Numbered from the stretch's first letter, positions 1-12,179 are shown. The stretch is DNA of 64,000 bases from Antarcticibacterium sp. 1MA-6-2 (GCF_021535135.1 NZ_CP091036.1:1-64000); one strand, 5' to 3'. The notes: generated from the sequence alone by a model not told the origin. A program made the numbers and translations.

Positions 1-1113
1 TGTCCCGGGGCAGGGGCCTGTGGCGGCATGTATACTGCAAATACAATGGCTTCGGCTATTGAAGCTCTTGGGATGGCACTGCCATATAATTCTTCTAATC
101 CTGCGACGGGAGAGGAAAAAAGAGCCGATTGTGAAGAAGCGGGCAGGGCAGTACGTTTATTAGTAGAAAAGGATATTAAGCCACGGGATATAGTAGACAA
201 AAGAGCTATTGAAAATGCCGTAAGATTAATAACAGTCCTTGGTGGTTCTACAAACGCAGTATTGCACTTTTTAGCAATAGCGAAAGCAGCTGAAGTAGAT
301 TTTACGTTATCAGATTTTGAAAGGATAACCCAGAGTACGCCTTTTCTTGCAGATCTTAAGCCGAGTGGTAAATACGCCATGGAAGATGTACACACTATTG
401 GAGGAATCCCGGCGGTGCTAAAATATATGCTGAACAATGGCATGCTTCACGGCGACTGTTTAACCGTGACAGGTAAGACCTTAGCCGAAAATTTGGCTAA
501 TGTGCCGGATCTGGCTGAAGGTCAGCAGGTGATAAGAGAGATTGAAAACCCGATCAAGAAAACAGGACATATCAGGATCCTTTACGGAAATTTAGCTGAA
601 GGTGGATCAGTAGCAAAGATTACAGGAAAAGAAGGCTTGTTGTTTACAGGAAAAGCGAGGGTTTTCAACAGCGAATATGAAGCAAACGATGGAATTTCCG
701 AAGGGAAAGTGAAAAAAGGAGATGTTGTAGTGATCAGGTACGAAGGTCCAAAAGGAGGTCCGGGAATGCCCGAAATGTTGAAACCAACGGCAGCTATAAT
801 GGGAGCAAATCTGGGTAAAGATGTGGCTTTAATAACTGATGGAAGATTTTCCGGAGGTACCCACGGATTTGTTGTTGGACACATCACTCCTGAAGCCCAG
901 GAAGGCGGACTAATCGCCCTGTTACAAGATGGAGATGTAATTTCTATTGATGCCGAAGTAAATACAATTTCTGTGGATTTGAGTCCGCAGGAGATTCAAA
1001 ATAGAAGAAATAACTGGAAAGCACCTGATCTTAAATTTAGCAAAGGTGTTCTCTATAAATACGCAAGAACAGTTTCTTCAGCCTCACAAGGTTGTGTTAC
1101 AGATGAATTTTAA
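1..1113 (+). CDS. ilvD: Dihydroxy-acid dehydratase, 3' part (5' end outside window)
   Basis: Dehydrates 2,3-dihydroxy acids to 2-oxo acids in valine and isoleucine synthesis; cytoplasmic Fe-S enzyme. The reading frame is open from base 1 and begins [17 protein letters not shown], the Fe-S cysteine and substrate region of the IlvD/Edd family. Later family blocks include [20 protein letters not shown] and [13 protein letters not shown]. About 370 residues are visible of the usual 560 or so, so roughly 190 residues lie upstream. The stop is followed 10 bases later by ilvB, making this the first visible gene of the ilvD-B-N-C-A operon. Confidence 0.96.
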   Translation, partial: CPGAGACGGMYTANTMASAIEALGMALPYNSSNPATGEEKRADCEEAGRAVRLLVEKDIKPRDIVDKRAIENAVRLITVLGGSTNAVLHFLAIAKAAEVDFTLSDFERITQSTPFLADLKPSGKYAMEDVHTIGGIPAVLKYMLNNGMLHGDCLTVTGKTLAENLANVPDLAEGQQVIREIENPIKKTGHIRILYGNLAEGGSVAKITGKEGLLFTGKARVFNSEYEANDGISEGKVKKGDVVVIRYEGPKGGPGMPEMLKPTAAIMGANLGKDVALITDGRFSGGTHGFVVGHITPEAQEGGLIALLQDGDVISIDAEVNTISVDLSPQEIQNRRNNWKAPDLKFSKGVLYKYARTVSSASQGCVTDEF

Positions 1114-1123
1114 ATGCAGAGTT

Positions 1124-2856
1124 ATGGAAGTTAAAACAGCTGGTTTTAAAGAAGTTTCCCCAAAAGAAACAGTAAAAGTTTCGGGAGCAGAGGCAGTAAT
1201 AAAATGTCTTTTGGCTGAGGGTGTAGAAACAATGTATGGATATCCGGGAGGTGCTATTATGCCCGTCTATGATGAAATCTATAAATATCAGGACAGGATC
1301 CAATATGTGCTCACACGGCACGAGCAGGGAGCGGCACACGCAGCCCAGGGTTATGCCCGGGTCACGGGAAAAGTTGGAGTGGCTATAGCTACATCAGGTC
1401 CCGGGGCTACCAATCTAATCACAGGAATTGCCGATGCCCATATAGACTCTACTCCAATGGTTTGCATTACTTAGCCAGGTAGGGTCTCATCTTCTGGGAA
1501 GCGATGCATTTCAGGAAATAGATATTGTGGGACTTTCCACTCCAATAACAAAATGGAACTACCAGGTCACTAAAGCTGCCGAAATTCCGGAGGTTATGGC
1601 CAAGGCATTTTATATCGCCCGCAGCGGCAGGCCGGGACCTGTACTTATAGATATTACTAAAGATGCACAATTTGAGAGTCTTGAATTCAGCTACAAAGAA
1701 TGTACAGGAATAAGAAGTTATAATCCTCTTCCAAAGGTAAATTTGCTTGAGGTGGAGAGAGCTGCTGAAGCTATTAATAACGCTAAAAGACCAATGATCG
1801 TTTTTGGCCAGGGCGTAATCCTGGGCGGTGCAGAGAAATTATTGAAAGAGGTAGTTGAAAAAGCGGGAATTCCTGCGGCCTGGACAATTCTGGGGCTTTC
1901 TGCCCTGGGAACAGATCATCCTCTTAACGTGGGGATGGTAGGAATGCACGGTAATTACGGTCCAAATCTACTGACCAATGAGTGTGATGTTCTTATCGCA
2001 ATCGGGATGCGTTTTGATGACCGGGTAACCGGGAATTTAAAAACATACGCGAGGCAGGCTAAAATTGTTCATTTTGAGATTGATCCGGCTGAAGTAAATA
2101 AGAACGTTCATGCTGATATTCCTGTTCTGGGAGATGTAACGGAGACTCTTAAACTGCTTTTGGATCTTCTTCAGCCAAACCAGCACAAAGACTGGCGAAA
2201 TAGATTTCAGGAATTATACAATATAGAATACGAGAAGATCATTAAAGATGAGCTTACTGCCAAAGGCGGAGAAGTAAAAATGGCTGAGGTTCTCGATGAG
2301 ATAAATACTGTTTCCCAGGGAGATGCTATTATAGTGTCTGATGTGGGACAACACCAAATGGTTGCCTGCAGATATGCCAAATTTAATTCTACCAGAAGTA
2401 ATGTAACATCAGGTGGACTTGGAACAATGGGTTTTGCCTTAAGCAGCAATTGGAGCCAAAATGGGAAGTCCAAATCGTGAGGTGGTAGCTATAATAGGAG
2501 ATGGTGGTTTCCAGATGACATTACAAGAATTAGGAACTATTTTCCAGATGAAGGTTCCGGTGAAAATTGTGATTCTGAACAATAGTTTCCTTGGAATGGT
2601 AAGACAATGGCAGCAAATGTTTTTTGAAAAACGCTATGCTTCCACAGAAATGGTAAATCCTGATTTTATTTCAATAGCACAGGGATATCATATCCAGACG
2701 AAGAAAGTGACAGAGAGAGGGCAACTTAAAGATGCAGTAAAGGAAATGCTGGAATCAAAAGATGCTTATTTCCTTGAAGTAGTTGTAGAACAGGAAGAGT
2801 GTGTTTTCCCAATGATACCAACGGGAGCATCAGTTTCAGATATACGTTTAGAATAA
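1124..2856 (+). CDS. ilvB: Acetolactate synthase large subunit (reading frame broken twice)
   Basis: ThDP enzyme that condenses pyruvate to acetolactate, or with 2-oxobutyrate to acetohydroxybutyrate. Three fragments in different frames make one protein: an N-terminal block ([29 protein letters not shown]), a middle block ([18 protein letters not shown]) and a C-terminal ThDP block ([22 protein letters not shown]). The first break is at 1469-1475 (ACTTAGC where the conserved I-T-G-Q needs ACCGGC). The second is near 2436-2444 (CCTTAAGC where L-P-A-A fits TTGCCGGCA). Repaired length is 577 aa, normal for the family. The stop overlaps the ilvN start in TAATG. The breaks are most likely sequence errors. 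Confidence 0.93.
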
Positions 2857-3395
2857 TGGAAAAGCGAAATTATACAGTATCCGTTTATACGGAAAACAAC
2901 CTGGGCCTGCTAAGCAGGATAGCAGCGATATTCCTTAAGAGGCATATCAATATTGAGAGTATTACTGCCTCGCAAAGTGAGGTACACGAAGTAATGCGGT
3001 TTATTATAATTGTACAGGTAACTGAAGAACAGGTCAAAAAGATCGTTGGGCAGATAGAGAAGCAGATTGAAGTTATTAAAGCTTTTTATCATACAGATGA
3101 AGAATTGATCTATCAGGAGACTGCATTATACAAAGTGAGATCTTCAGATTTTGTTCAGGATTTTGATATTCAGAGTTTCATCAAGAAGACCAATGCGCGC
3201 ATTGTTACGGTGTCTCCAAAGTTCTTTGTTATCGAAAAAACAGGGGAGCGTCATGAAACGGAAGATCTTTATGATAAATTGAAACCCTACGGTCTCATGC
3301 AATTTGTAAGATCAGGAACCATTGCGGTATCCAAAAATGAAATGCCAATTTCAGAAATATTAGAAAAATTTAATACATCAAATACAGTACAATGA
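2856..3395 (+). CDS. ilvN: Acetolactate synthase small (regulatory) subunit
   Basis: ACT-domain subunit that activates IlvB and gives valine feedback control. The start is the ATG overlapping the ilvB stop, giving 179 aa beginning [15 protein letters not shown]. An upstream in-frame extension would lie inside ilvB and is rejected. The ACT domain occupies about residues 1-80 ([19 protein letters not shown]) and the C-terminal ALS-SS domain the rest. It overlaps ilvC by ATGA, so translation of ilvB, ilvN and ilvC is probably coupled. Confidence 0.94.
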   Translation: MEKRNYTVSVYTENNLGLLSRIAAIFLKRHINIESITASQSEVHEVMRFIIIVQVTEEQVKKIVGQIEKQIEVIKAFYHTDEELIYQETALYKVRSSDFVQDFDIQSFIKKTNARIVTVSPKFFVIEKTGERHETEDLYDKLKPYGLMQFVRSGTIAVSKNEMPISEILEKFNTSNTVQ

Positions 3396-4861
3396 GTAAC
3401 TACTTTAACAGCCTTTCCAGAAATGAACAATTAGCTCAGCTCCAAACCTGTCGCTTCATGGGCAGCGAGGAATTTAATGATGGTGCTGAAGCATTAATAG
3501 GTAAGAAAATAGTAATTGTGGGTTGTGGTGCACAGGGATTAAACCAGGGACTCAATATGAGGGACAGTGGTCTTGATATTTCCTATGCCTTGCGAGATGG
3601 AGCTATAAAAGAGAAAAGACAATCCTATAAGAATGCTACAGAAAATGGTTTTGAGGTTGGTACCTACGAAGAATTAATTCCTGAAGCCGATCTTGTGATC
3701 AACCTTACTCCGGACAAGCAACATTCTTCTGTTATAAAAGCAATTCAGCCTCATATTAAAAAAGACGCAGTGCTTTCTTATTCTCACGGATTCAATATCG
3801 TAGAAGAAGGAATGAAAATAAGGGAAGATATTACAGTAATTATGGTTGCCCCTAAATGCCCCGGAAGTGAGGTGCGTGAAGAATACAAACGCGGATTTGG
3901 AGTTCCTACTTTAATAGCCGTACATCCTGAAAATGATCCTCATGGAATAGGTCTGGAATGGGCAAAAGCCTATGCTTATGCAACAGGAGGGCACAGGGCA
4001 GGAGTTCTGGAATCTTCTTTTGTAGCTGAAGTAAAATCAGATCTAATGGGGGAACAAACCATTCTTTGTGGAGTTCTTCAAACAGGTTCCATATTAAGTT
4101 TCAATAAAATGGTTGCTGAAGGAGTTGAACCTTCCTACGCTGCAAAGCTTATTCAATATGGTTGGGAAACAATAACTGAAGCTTTAAAACACGGCGGAAT
4201 TACCCAAATGATGGATCGTCTTTCAGATCCTGCAAAGGTAAGGGCATACCAGATTTCCGAAGAACTGAAAGATACTATGCGACCATTGTTCAGAAAACAT
4301 ATGGATGATATTATTACTGGCGCTTTTAGTTCAAGAATGATGGAGGACTGGGCAAATGATGATAAGGAACTTCTGGAATGGAGAGCAGCTACAGAAAATA
4401 CTGCTTTTGAAAAAACAGAGGCGACTTCAGAAAAAATCTCTGAACAGGAATATTTTGATAAAGGTGTTCTGCTTGTATCCTTTGTAAAGGCGGGAGTGGA
4501 ATTAGCTTTTGAAACAATGGTAGAAGCAGGAATAATAGAAGAATCAGCATACTACGAATCGCTGCATGAAACTCCTCTTATTGCCAATACTATTGCAAGA
4601 AAGAAATTGTACGAAATGAACAGGATCATTTCAGATACTGCTGAATATGGTTGCTATTTATTTGACCATTCCTGTAAACCTTTGATCAAGGACTATATCA
4701 ACAACCTGGAGCCTGAAGTAATAGGAAGAGAATACAACAACGAAAATCCCGATGAAAATGAGCTTACTACAGTTAATGAGAAAGTAAGAAAACATCCTGT
4801 GGAAAAAGTAGGGGCTACCTTGAGAAAAGCTATGACTGCTATGAAAAAACTGGAAGTGTAA
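3392..4861 (+). CDS. ilvC: Ketol-acid reductoisomerase, class II (long form)
   Basis: NADPH- and Mg-dependent isomeroreductase of branched-chain amino-acid synthesis. The nucleotide-binding loop [18 protein letters not shown] lies near residue 45, followed by [11 protein letters not shown] and the metal-binding helices ([11 protein letters not shown]). At 489 aa it matches the long enterobacterial-type enzyme rather than the 330-aa class I form. Intact, with no altered CCGG site. It overlaps ilvN by 4 bases, and its stop overlaps the ilvA start in TAATG. Confidence 0.97.
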   Translation: MSNYFNSLSRNEQLAQLQTCRFMGSEEFNDGAEALIGKKIVIVGCGAQGLNQGLNMRDSGLDISYALRDGAIKEKRQSYKNATENGFEVGTYEELIPEADLVINLTPDKQHSSVIKAIQPHIKKDAVLSYSHGFNIVEEGMKIREDITVIMVAPKCPGSEVREEYKRGFGVPTLIAVHPENDPHGIGLEWAKAYAYATGGHRAGVLESSFVAEVKSDLMGEQTILCGVLQTGSILSFNKMVAEGVEPSYAAKLIQYGWETITEALKHGGITQMMDRLSDPAKVRAYQISEELKDTMRPLFRKHMDDIITGAFSSRMMEDWANDDKELLEWRAATENTAFEKTEATSEKISEQEYFDKGVLLVSFVKAGVELAFETMVEAGIIEESAYYESLHETPLIANTIARKKLYEMNRIISDTAEYGCYLFDHSCKPLIKDYINNLEPEVIGREYNNENPDENELTTVNEKVRKHPVEKVGATLRKAMTAMKKLEV

Positions 4862-6135
4862 TGGATGATCTGGCTACCGCAAATAATATCTACAGACCCG
4901 AGATAGGAGCTGTAAAAGAGGCTGCAAAAAGAATTTCAAAGGTGTCGGTTTTGACACCTTTGGCAGTGTCGTTTACATATAGCAGGAAATTTAATGCAGA
5001 TATTTCTTTAAAGAGGGAAGATCTACAACAGGTAAGGTCCTACAAAATTCGCGGAGCTTTTAATAAAATTTCCAGTCTGCCAAAGGAACAACTGGATAAA
5101 GGGGTAATATGCGCCAGTGCGGGAAATCACGCGCAGGGTGTGGCTTTTGCCTGTAATCAAATGCAGACTAAGGGAGTAATTTATATGCCTGTGACTACTC
5201 CAAGGCAAAAGGTAGAACAAACTCAAATGTTCGGTGGAGATTGGGTTAAAGTAGTATTAAAAGGAGATACTTTTGATGACTCCTATAAAGAAGCCGTTAT
5301 TTATGGACGGGAGAATTCCCTTGTTTTTATACATCCTTTTGATGATGAGAAAGTGATTGAAGGACAGGCTACAATTGCCCTGGAAATTCTTGAACAGGCC
5401 AATGGACCCATAGATTATGTTTTCGCTCCCCTGGGAGGAGGTGGGCTTTTGGCGGGGTTATCATCAGTCTTTAAGCAGCTTTCTCCTCAAACCAAAGTAA
5501 TTGGTGTAGAACCCGAAGGAGCGGCTTCTATGACGTCTTCTTTGCAGGAAGGAAAGGTTGTAGAGCTGGAATCTATTGAAAGGTTTGTTGATGGAGCCGC
5601 TGTCCAAAAAGTAGGATATAAAAACTTTGAACTGTGCCGGGAAAACCTTCACCGGATGGTAACGGTACCTGAAGGAAAAATTTGCCAAACCATTCTCGAT
5701 CTTTATAATCAGGATGCAATTGTAGCAGAACCCGCTGGTGCTATGGCTCTTTCGGCTCTGGATTTTTTTGCTGAAGAGATTGCAGGAAAAAACGTTGTCT
5801 GTATCCTCAGTGGGGGTAATAATGATATTACAAGAACTGCAGAAATAAAGGAGCGGGCGTTATTATATTCTGGTCTTAAACATTATTTTATTGTTCGTTT
5901 TCCCCAGAGAGCAGGGGCATTAAAAGAATTTGTAGCCACTGTGTTGGGGCCGGATGATGATATAACCCATTTTGAGTATTCAAAAAAACATCACAGGGAA
6001 AATGGTCCTGCCGTGGTAGGTATTGAATTAAATAATCCCGCAGATTTTGAGCCTTTAGTGCAACGCATGAAGGACCATAATTTCTATGGGCAGTATCTCA
6101 ATAATAATCCCGATCTTTTTCAGTTTTTGGTTTAA
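4861..6135 (+). CDS. ilvA: Threonine deaminase, biosynthetic short form
   Basis: PLP enzyme converting threonine to 2-oxobutyrate, the committed step to isoleucine. The PLP lysine is in QVRSYKIRGAFNK (residues about 57-69), the asparagine loop in SAGNHAQGVA, and the glycine-rich phosphate loop in PLGGGGLLAGL. One ACT-like regulatory domain follows (about 340-424, RFPQRAGALKEF), giving 424 aa as in the single-regulatory-domain type. Last gene of the ilv operon; a shared terminator follows. Confidence 0.95.
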   Translation: MDDLATANNIYRPEIGAVKEAAKRISKVSVLTPLAVSFTYSRKFNADISLKREDLQQVRSYKIRGAFNKISSLPKEQLDKGVICASAGNHAQGVAFACNQMQTKGVIYMPVTTPRQKVEQTQMFGGDWVKVVLKGDTFDDSYKEAVIYGRENSLVFIHPFDDEKVIEGQATIALEILEQANGPIDYVFAPLGGGGLLAGLSSVFKQLSPQTKVIGVEPEGAASMTSSLQEGKVVELESIERFVDGAAVQKVGYKNFELCRENLHRMVTVPEGKICQTILDLYNQDAIVAEPAGAMALSALDFFAEEIAGKNVVCILSGGNNDITRTAEIKERALLYSGLKHYFIVRFPQRAGALKEFVATVLGPDDDITHFEYSKKHHRENGPAVVGIELNNPADFEPLVQRMKDHNFYGQYLNNNPDLFQFLV

Positions 6136-6159
6136 ACAGGTTAATTTGCTACTAATGAG

Positions 6160-6191
6160 AAAGCCTCCTTTTCCGAAGAACAGGAGGCTTC
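6160..6191. terminator. Bidirectional terminator between ilvA and leuB
   Basis: Perfect inverted repeat GAAGCCTCCT / AGGAGGCTTC around a 12-base loop, between two convergent operons. Short T-rich flanks on both sides fit Rho-independent termination in both directions. Confidence 0.75.
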
Positions 6192-6213
6192 AATTCATTG
6201 GGGTTGGCTAAAA

Positions 6214-7330
6214 TTATATAATCGTCATTTGACCAAAATTTAAATTTTCGTCATTTATGCGATAATTCTCCGCTTCACTTATCCTGCCTTCCAGGAAGTC
6301 ACCCACTTTTTCTGTTGAATAATGGTTGTTCTTATTGAGATCCTGAGTGCAAATATTTAATTCTATACTTTCTTCTACAGCCTTTCGTACTACTTCTGCT
6401 TCTTCCGTTAAACCAAAATGATCCAGCAACATAGCTGCAGACAAAATTGAGGCTACAGGATTTGCAATACCCTTTCCTGTTGCTTGCGGAAAAGAACCGT
6501 GGATAGGTTCAAACATTGCATTTTCTTTTCCTACAGATGCTGAGGCTAATAAACCTATACTTCCTCCTATAACACTAGCTTCATCTGAAAGTATGTCACC
6601 AAACATATTTTCAGTTACTATAACGTCAAACTGTCGTGGATTTAGTACCATTTGCATCGCAGCATTATCTACAAAAAGAAAATCGAGGTTAACGTCAGGA
6701 TATTCAGATGAAAGTTCTGTTACTGTTTTTCGCCATAGGCGAGAAGTTTCTAATACATTAGCCTTGTCTACAAGAGTAAGTTTTTTACCTCTTTGTTGTG
6801 CGGCTTTAAAGGCCAGATGTGCAAGTCTTTCTATTTCGGTTACGCTATAAGAACAAAGATCTGAAGCTGATTGTCCATCTTCGCTTGTACTTTTTTCCCC
6901 GAAGTAAATACCACTAAGTTAATTCCCTATATATTACCATATCTGCTCCGGCTATTCTTTCCGGGCGTAATGGAGAATGCTCCAGAAGTTTGTCGTAGGC
7001 TTTTACAGGACGAATATTGGCAAATAAACCCAGTTCTTTTCTCAATTTTAGAAGTCCCTGCTCTGGTCTCACTTTGGCTGAGGGGTTATTATCGTATTTT
7101 GGGTGTCCAATAGCACCAAACAAAACAGCATCAGATTGTTTACATAATTCCAAAGTTTTATAAGGGAGAGGATCTCCTTCAATATCTATTGCCACCGCTC
7201 CAACAGGAGCTTCTTCAAATTCAAAATCATGCTCAAAACGTTCAGCAATTGCTTGTAATACTTTAATTGATTGTTTGGTTACTTCCGGACCTATTCCATC
7301 GCCCGGTAAAACAGCTATTTTCAACTTCAT
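6214..7330 (-). CDS. leuB: 3-isopropylmalate dehydrogenase (broken by one frameshift)
   Basis: NAD-dependent oxidative decarboxylase of leucine synthesis. The N-terminal part reads [17 protein letters not shown] and ends prematurely after [10 protein letters not shown]; the C-terminal part contains [22 protein letters not shown] and [14 protein letters not shown]. The break at 6913-6919 reads ACTAAGT on +, where the conserved T-G-G needs ACCGGT. The region between the two long fragments continues sensibly in the shifted frame ([21 protein letters not shown]). Repaired length is 371 aa. The start overlaps the leuD stop by 4 bases. Confidence 0.93.
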
Positions 7331-7928
7331 ACCTCTAATTGTTTTTCTTCTTCTTCGTATTTTTTAATTGAGTCCAGCCTGCTTAAGAGGAAATCGATGT
7401 CATCATATCCATTAAGCATACAGGTCTTTTTGTATGGATCTATTTCAAATTTTTCTGCTTCTTCTGTACCAGGTATAATTATTTCCTGGTTTTCCAGGTC
7501 TATGGTAATCTTTCCTGAAGGATCTGCATTTATATAATTAAATAATTTTTGTAAAAATTGCTGAGAAACCTGTACAGGAAGGAGTCCGTTGTTTAAAGCA
7601 TTTCCTTTAAAAATATCAGCAAAGTAGCTGGAGATAACAACTTTGAAGCCGTAAGCTTTAAGAGCCCAGGCAGCGTGTTCTCTACTGGAACCACAACCAA
7701 AGTTATCACTAAGCAACAAGGATTGTCCCGGTGTACAAAGGATTATTCAGGCTAAATTCAGAATTAAGTTTTCCTTCATTCGTATATCTCCAGTCCCGGA
7801 AAAGGTTCTCACCAAAACTTGGCTTTGTCTGTAGCTTTTAAAAATCTGGCAGGAATTATCTGGTCTGTATCTATATTTTCAGTTTCTAAAGGAACTGCGG
7901 TGTCAGTAAGTTTTATAAACTTTTCCAT
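7327..7928 (-). CDS. leuD: 3-isopropylmalate dehydratase small subunit (two 1-base insertions)
   Basis: Swivelling-domain subunit of isopropylmalate isomerase, partner of LeuC. Start ATG at 7928 ([29 protein letters not shown]) follows the leuC stop directly. One extra base in a run of four A (+ strand 7814-7817) breaks K-F-G-E-N. Another near 7726-7732 breaks Y-T-G-Q-S and could be a distorted ACCGGT. After these the signature [19 protein letters not shown] is in frame. Repaired length is 199 aa, normal for LeuD. Confidence 0.9.
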
Positions 7929-9313
7929 CTAATTCAAACTTTTTGTAAAATCTGTAAGTTTTCCTGCTACTGCTGTTGCAGCTGCGGTTAAGGGGCTGGC
8001 AAGAATTGTTCTCGCTCCCTGGCCCTGGCGACCTTCGAAATTTCGGTTACTGGTGGAAACACAATATTCTCCTGCAGGAATTTTATCATCGTTCATAGCG
8101 AGGCAGGCAGAACATCCAGGCTGTCTCAAGGTAAAACCAGCTTCTTCAAAAATTTGCTGAAGGCCTTCTGCTTTAATTTGTTCAGCAACCTGTCGGGAAC
8201 CGGGTACAATTAAGGCATTTACATTTTCAGCTTTTTGTTTTCCTTTAATGTAAGAGGCGGCAACTCTAAAATCTTCAATTCTCGAATTAGTACAGCTTCC
8301 TATAAATATCCAGTTTACCTGCTTATCAATAAGCGATTCTCCCGGTACAAATCCCATGTATTCTAAAGCTTTCTCTGCACTTTTGCTTAAGCACTAAGAG
8401 GGATAGAACTAAGTAAGTTTTATTCCCATTCCCGGGTTGGTACCATAGGTGACCATTGGTTCAATATCTTCGGCTTCTAAAGAAATTTCTTTATCAAATT
8501 CAGCACCATCATCTGTTCTCAGCGTTTTCCAGTATGCTTTTTGTTTTTCAAAATTTTCTCCTTTTGGAGCGAATTCTTTTCCTTCTACATAAGATAAAGT
8601 AATATCATCGGGAGCTATAAGACCTCCACGAGCACCCATTTCTATGCTCATATTGCATACAGTCATTCTGCCTTCCATGGACATTTCTTCAAAAACATTC
8701 CCCGCATATTCACAAAAATATCCTGTTCCTGAATTTGTACCCAGTTTACTTATAATGTATAGGATTACATCCTTAGGCAGGACTCCTTTTTTTAATTTCC
8801 CATTGACATTCACCCTCATTTTTTTTGGTTTTTCAACCAAAAGGCATTGACTTGCAAAAACCTGTGCTACCTGGCTGGTTCCTATTCCAAAAGCTATGGT
8901 ACCAAATGCGCCATGAGTGGAGGTGTGGCTGTCACCACAAACAATTGTCATCCCCGGTTGAGTAATACCTAACTCCGGAGCCATAACATGGACAATTCCA
9001 TTGTAGGGATGGCCAAGGCCGTAAAGAGTAATGTTGTTTTCCTCACAATTTTGGGTCAATTCCCTTAGTTGTTTCCTGGATAATAGATCCTTTACAGCAG
9101 GTGCTGGTTTAGAGTGGGCGTATTATGATCTGCCGTGGCAACTGTCCTGTCCGGACGAAAAACAGAAATGTTTCGCTCCTTAAGTTCATTGAATGCCTGC
9201 GGACTTGTTACTTCGTGTATTAGGTGTTTATCAATATATAAAACATCCGGGCCGTTAGAAATTGATTCCACCACGTGTGCATCCCAGATCTTATCAAATA
9301 AAGTTTTTTTCAT
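7929..9313 (-). CDS. leuC: 3-isopropylmalate dehydratase large subunit (three lesions)
   Basis: [4Fe-4S] aconitase-family isomerase of leucine synthesis. Visible signatures: [16 protein letters not shown] block ([14 protein letters not shown]), [18 protein letters not shown] and GCSACLAMN with the cluster cysteines. Lesions: 9093-9097 (ACAGC on + where L-P-V fits ACCGGC), 8408-8414 (ACTAAGT for L-T-G-S, ACCGGT) and 8385-8392 (GCTTAAGC for S-A-G-K, GCCGGC). The last two add 3 bases in total, so the frame is regained. All three fit RCCGGY. Repaired length is 460 aa. The start overlaps the leuA stop in TAATG. Confidence 0.93.
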
Positions 9314-10482
9314 TAGGCAATTGCTCTGTTTTTAAAACTTATCGCCATAATCTCGTGAAGATCAGTATCTGCTACTTCTTTTTTAAGGTCGGCGTAATTA
9401 AGGAATTCAGCATAAACAGTGTCAAGCTGAATTTTGGTAAGTTCATAGCCCATTTTTTTAGCTTTATAAGCCAGGGCAGCTCTTCCACTTCTGGCTGTAA
9501 GCACAATTGCAGATTCTGTGACTCCCACATCTGCAGGATCTATAATTTCATAGGTTTCGCGGTTTTTGATAACGCCGTCCTGGTGGATGCCGGAGCTGTG
9601 GGCAAACGCATTGGCACCTACAATTGCTTTATTGGGCTGGACGAACATACCCATTTCCCGCGAAACCAAATTACTTAATTCAAATAGAAGCTGTGGTTTC
9701 AAATTGGTTTGAAGATTAAGGTTAGGATGTTGCCTTAGGATCATCACTACTTCTTCAAGAGCTGTATTCCCTGCACGTTCTCCAATACCATTAATTGTAC
9801 ATTCAATTTGTCTTGCTCCATTTATAACCCCTGCAATGGCATTTGCAGTTGCCATTCCAAGATCATTATGGCAATGACAGGAGATAATAACATTTTCTAT
9901 ATCTTTTACATTTTCTTTCAAATATTTGATCTTCTTTCCATATTCATCAGGAAGACAATACCCCGTAGTATCGGGAATATTTAAGACAGTAGCACCTGCT
10001 TCTACGGCGGCTGTGCATACTCTTGCTAAAAATTCATTGTCTGTTCTACTGGCGTCTTCAGCATAAAATTCCACATCATCTACAAAATTCTTTGCATAGG
10101 AAACTGCTTCCTTTGCACGAACAATAATTTCTTCGCGGGTAGAATTGAATTTATACTTAATATGAGAATCAGAAGTTCCTATTCCGGTATGGATTCTTGG
10201 TCTTTTGGCATATTTAAGCGCCTCGGCGGCTACTTCTATGTCTTTTTTAACGGCACGCGTGAGGCCACAAACGCTGGCGTTTTTAACGAGTTTTGAAATT
10301 TCGGTTACAGATTTAAAGTCGCCGGGGCTTGAAACAGGAAAACCTGCCTCAATAACGTCTACTCCCAGAGCTTCAAGTTTCTCTGCAATTTTCAGTTTTT
10401 GGTTTGTATCTAGTTTACAACCCGGTACTTGTTCTCCGTCACGCAAGGTGGTGTCAAAAATTTCTACCTTATCTCTAATCAT
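9313..10482 (-). CDS. leuA: 2-isopropylmalate synthase, short form without regulatory domain
   Basis: Condenses acetyl-CoA with 2-oxoisovalerate, the first step of leucine synthesis. The TIM-barrel catalytic domain starts with [13 protein letters not shown] (R and D catalytic region) and contains the HCHNDLGMA metal-binding block and [11 protein letters not shown]. At 389 aa it stops shortly after the HSSGIHQDG lid region and lacks the roughly 130-residue C-terminal LeuA allosteric domain of the 520-aa enzymes, so classical leucine feedback at that domain is not expected. Distal homologues include homocitrate and citramalate synthases, but the leuACDB context supports LeuA. First gene of the leu operon. 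Confidence 0.9.
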   Translation of the reverse strand: MIRDKVEIFDTTLRDGEQVPGCKLDTNQKLKIAEKLEALGVDVIEAGFPVSSPGDFKSVTEISKLVKNASVCGLTRAVKKDIEVAAEALKYAKRPRIHTGIGTSDSHIKYKFNSTREEIIVRAKEAVSYAKNFVDDVEFYAEDASRTDNEFLARVCTAAVEAGATVLNIPDTTGYCLPDEYGKKIKYLKENVKDIENVIISCHCHNDLGMATANAIAGVINGARQIECTINGIGERAGNTALEEVVMILRQHPNLNLQTNLKPQLLFELSNLVSREMGMFVQPNKAIVGANAFAHSSGIHQDGVIKNRETYEIIDPADVGVTESAIVLTARSGRAALAYKAKKMGYELTKIQLDTVYAEFLNYADLKKEVADTDLHEIMAISFKNRAIA

Positions 10483-10633
10483 ATCAAAATAAATTTACTT
10501 TACTTTATCTTTAACTAAATTAACAAGCTAAATGCTCTTCACAGGAAATAGATAGGTGTCATTACGACCATTGATCCTCTTAATGATGTTTAAATAAATT
10601 GATAATCAAATAGTTACATTCTTTTTTGTTACA

Positions 10634-12179
10634 ATGACCAACGATTTAACAGATAACCTTTTTTCTCTTATTAAGTCTCTTTCTCCATCAGAGAAGAGAC
10701 AATTCTCCTTATATGTAGGAAGAATAGGTGTAAATAGTGACAGTAAATTTTTAAACCTGTTTAAGGTGATGTCAAAGCAGAAAAAATATGACGAAAAGTC
10801 AATTTTGGAAAGCACAAACATTAGTAAACAACAGTTGTCAAATATCAAGGCTCACCTTTACAAGCAGCTATTAATAAGCCTGAAATTGAACCCTGTACAC
10901 CAAAGTATACCTATAAACATTAGGGAACAGCTTGATTTTTCTTATATCCTGTACCGTAAAGGATTGTATAAACAGAGCCTTAAGATCCTGGAGAAAGTGA
11001 AAACCACTGCTCTTCATTATGAAGAAAAGATTATGGCTCTGGAAATATTAGAATGGGAGAAAATTATAGAATCCCAGTATATTACAAGAAGTATTCACAA
11101 CAGGGCAGAAATCCTGATAAATGAAACGAAGGAATTAAACGAGCTCAATCTCATATCTGGAAAGCTTTCAAATCTTTCCCTTCAGCTTTATAGTATTTTT
11201 TTAAAAATGGGTCACGCCCGTACGGAGGAGGAATCAGATTCTATAAAGGAATATTTTAACCAGACCCTCCCTGAATTTGATATAAAGAAACTTGGATTTC
11301 GGGAAAAACTTTGGCTTTATAAAGCACATTTGTGGTATAGTTTTATAACTCAAAATTTTCTATCATGCTACAGGTATTCTTCTAAATGGATAGACCTTTT
11401 TTCTGAATATCCTCATTTGGTAAGTGTACATCCTGTTTCTTATTTAAAAGGAAATCACTACCTGCTGGAATCTTTGTTTTATCTTAATCATACTGAACTT
11501 TTTGAAAAGACCCTGAAAGATTTGGAGGAAACCTTAAAAAATCCAAAGATTCCTGATGATGATAATACAGCCGCTCTTTCATTTCTTTACGTTTATTCTA
11601 ATAAATTGAACCTGCGCTTCATGAAAGGGGATTTTTCTAATGGGGATCCTCTCGTAGAGAATATTCAGAAAAAAATAAAAAAATATGAGTCCCGCATTGA
11701 CGGCCATCACATTATGATTTTCTATTACAAAATAGCCTCATTATATTTTGGAGATGGAAACTATAACAGGTGTATTGAATTTCTTAAAAAGATTATTGAC
11801 AATAAATCTTTAGAAATGCGGGAAGATCTAATGTGTTTTTCGAGAATACTTAATTTGGTAGCACATTACGAAGCCGGAAAAGATTATCACCTTGAAAGCC
11901 TGATAAGATCAACTTATAAATTCCTGATAAGAATGAATGATATGCACGAGGTGCAAAAGGAAATGATAAGGTTCCTCAGGAATTTATCTGAAGTTTCCCC
12001 GCTTGAGATAAAAGATGAATTTAGAAAACTACACAGTACTCTTAAAACCTATGAGAATCATCCATATGAGCGAAGAGCTTTCCTGTACCTGGATATTTTA
12101 TCCTGGCTGGAAAGCAACATTGAGAACAGGCTTAGTTGCAGAGATAATTGCTGAAAAAGCAAAACTTGTATCGCGTTAA
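10634..12179 (+). CDS. Unrecognised helical repeat protein, C terminus shifted
   Basis: I do not recognise a named family. The protein is almost entirely amphipathic helix, with TPR-like or HAT-like spacing (RKGLYKQSLKILEKVK near residue 115, FGDGNYNRCIEFLKKI near 375). There is no signal peptide or membrane segment, so it is probably a cytoplasmic scaffold. It is divergent from leuA across 151 bases. The apparent end ENRLSCRDNC is an artefact. At 12130-12136 GCTTAGT stands where GCCGGT restores ENRPVAEIIAEKAKLVSR and a stop at 12177-12179. Repaired length is 514 aa. It meets the MATE gene tail to tail with a 4-base overlap. Confidence 0.75.
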
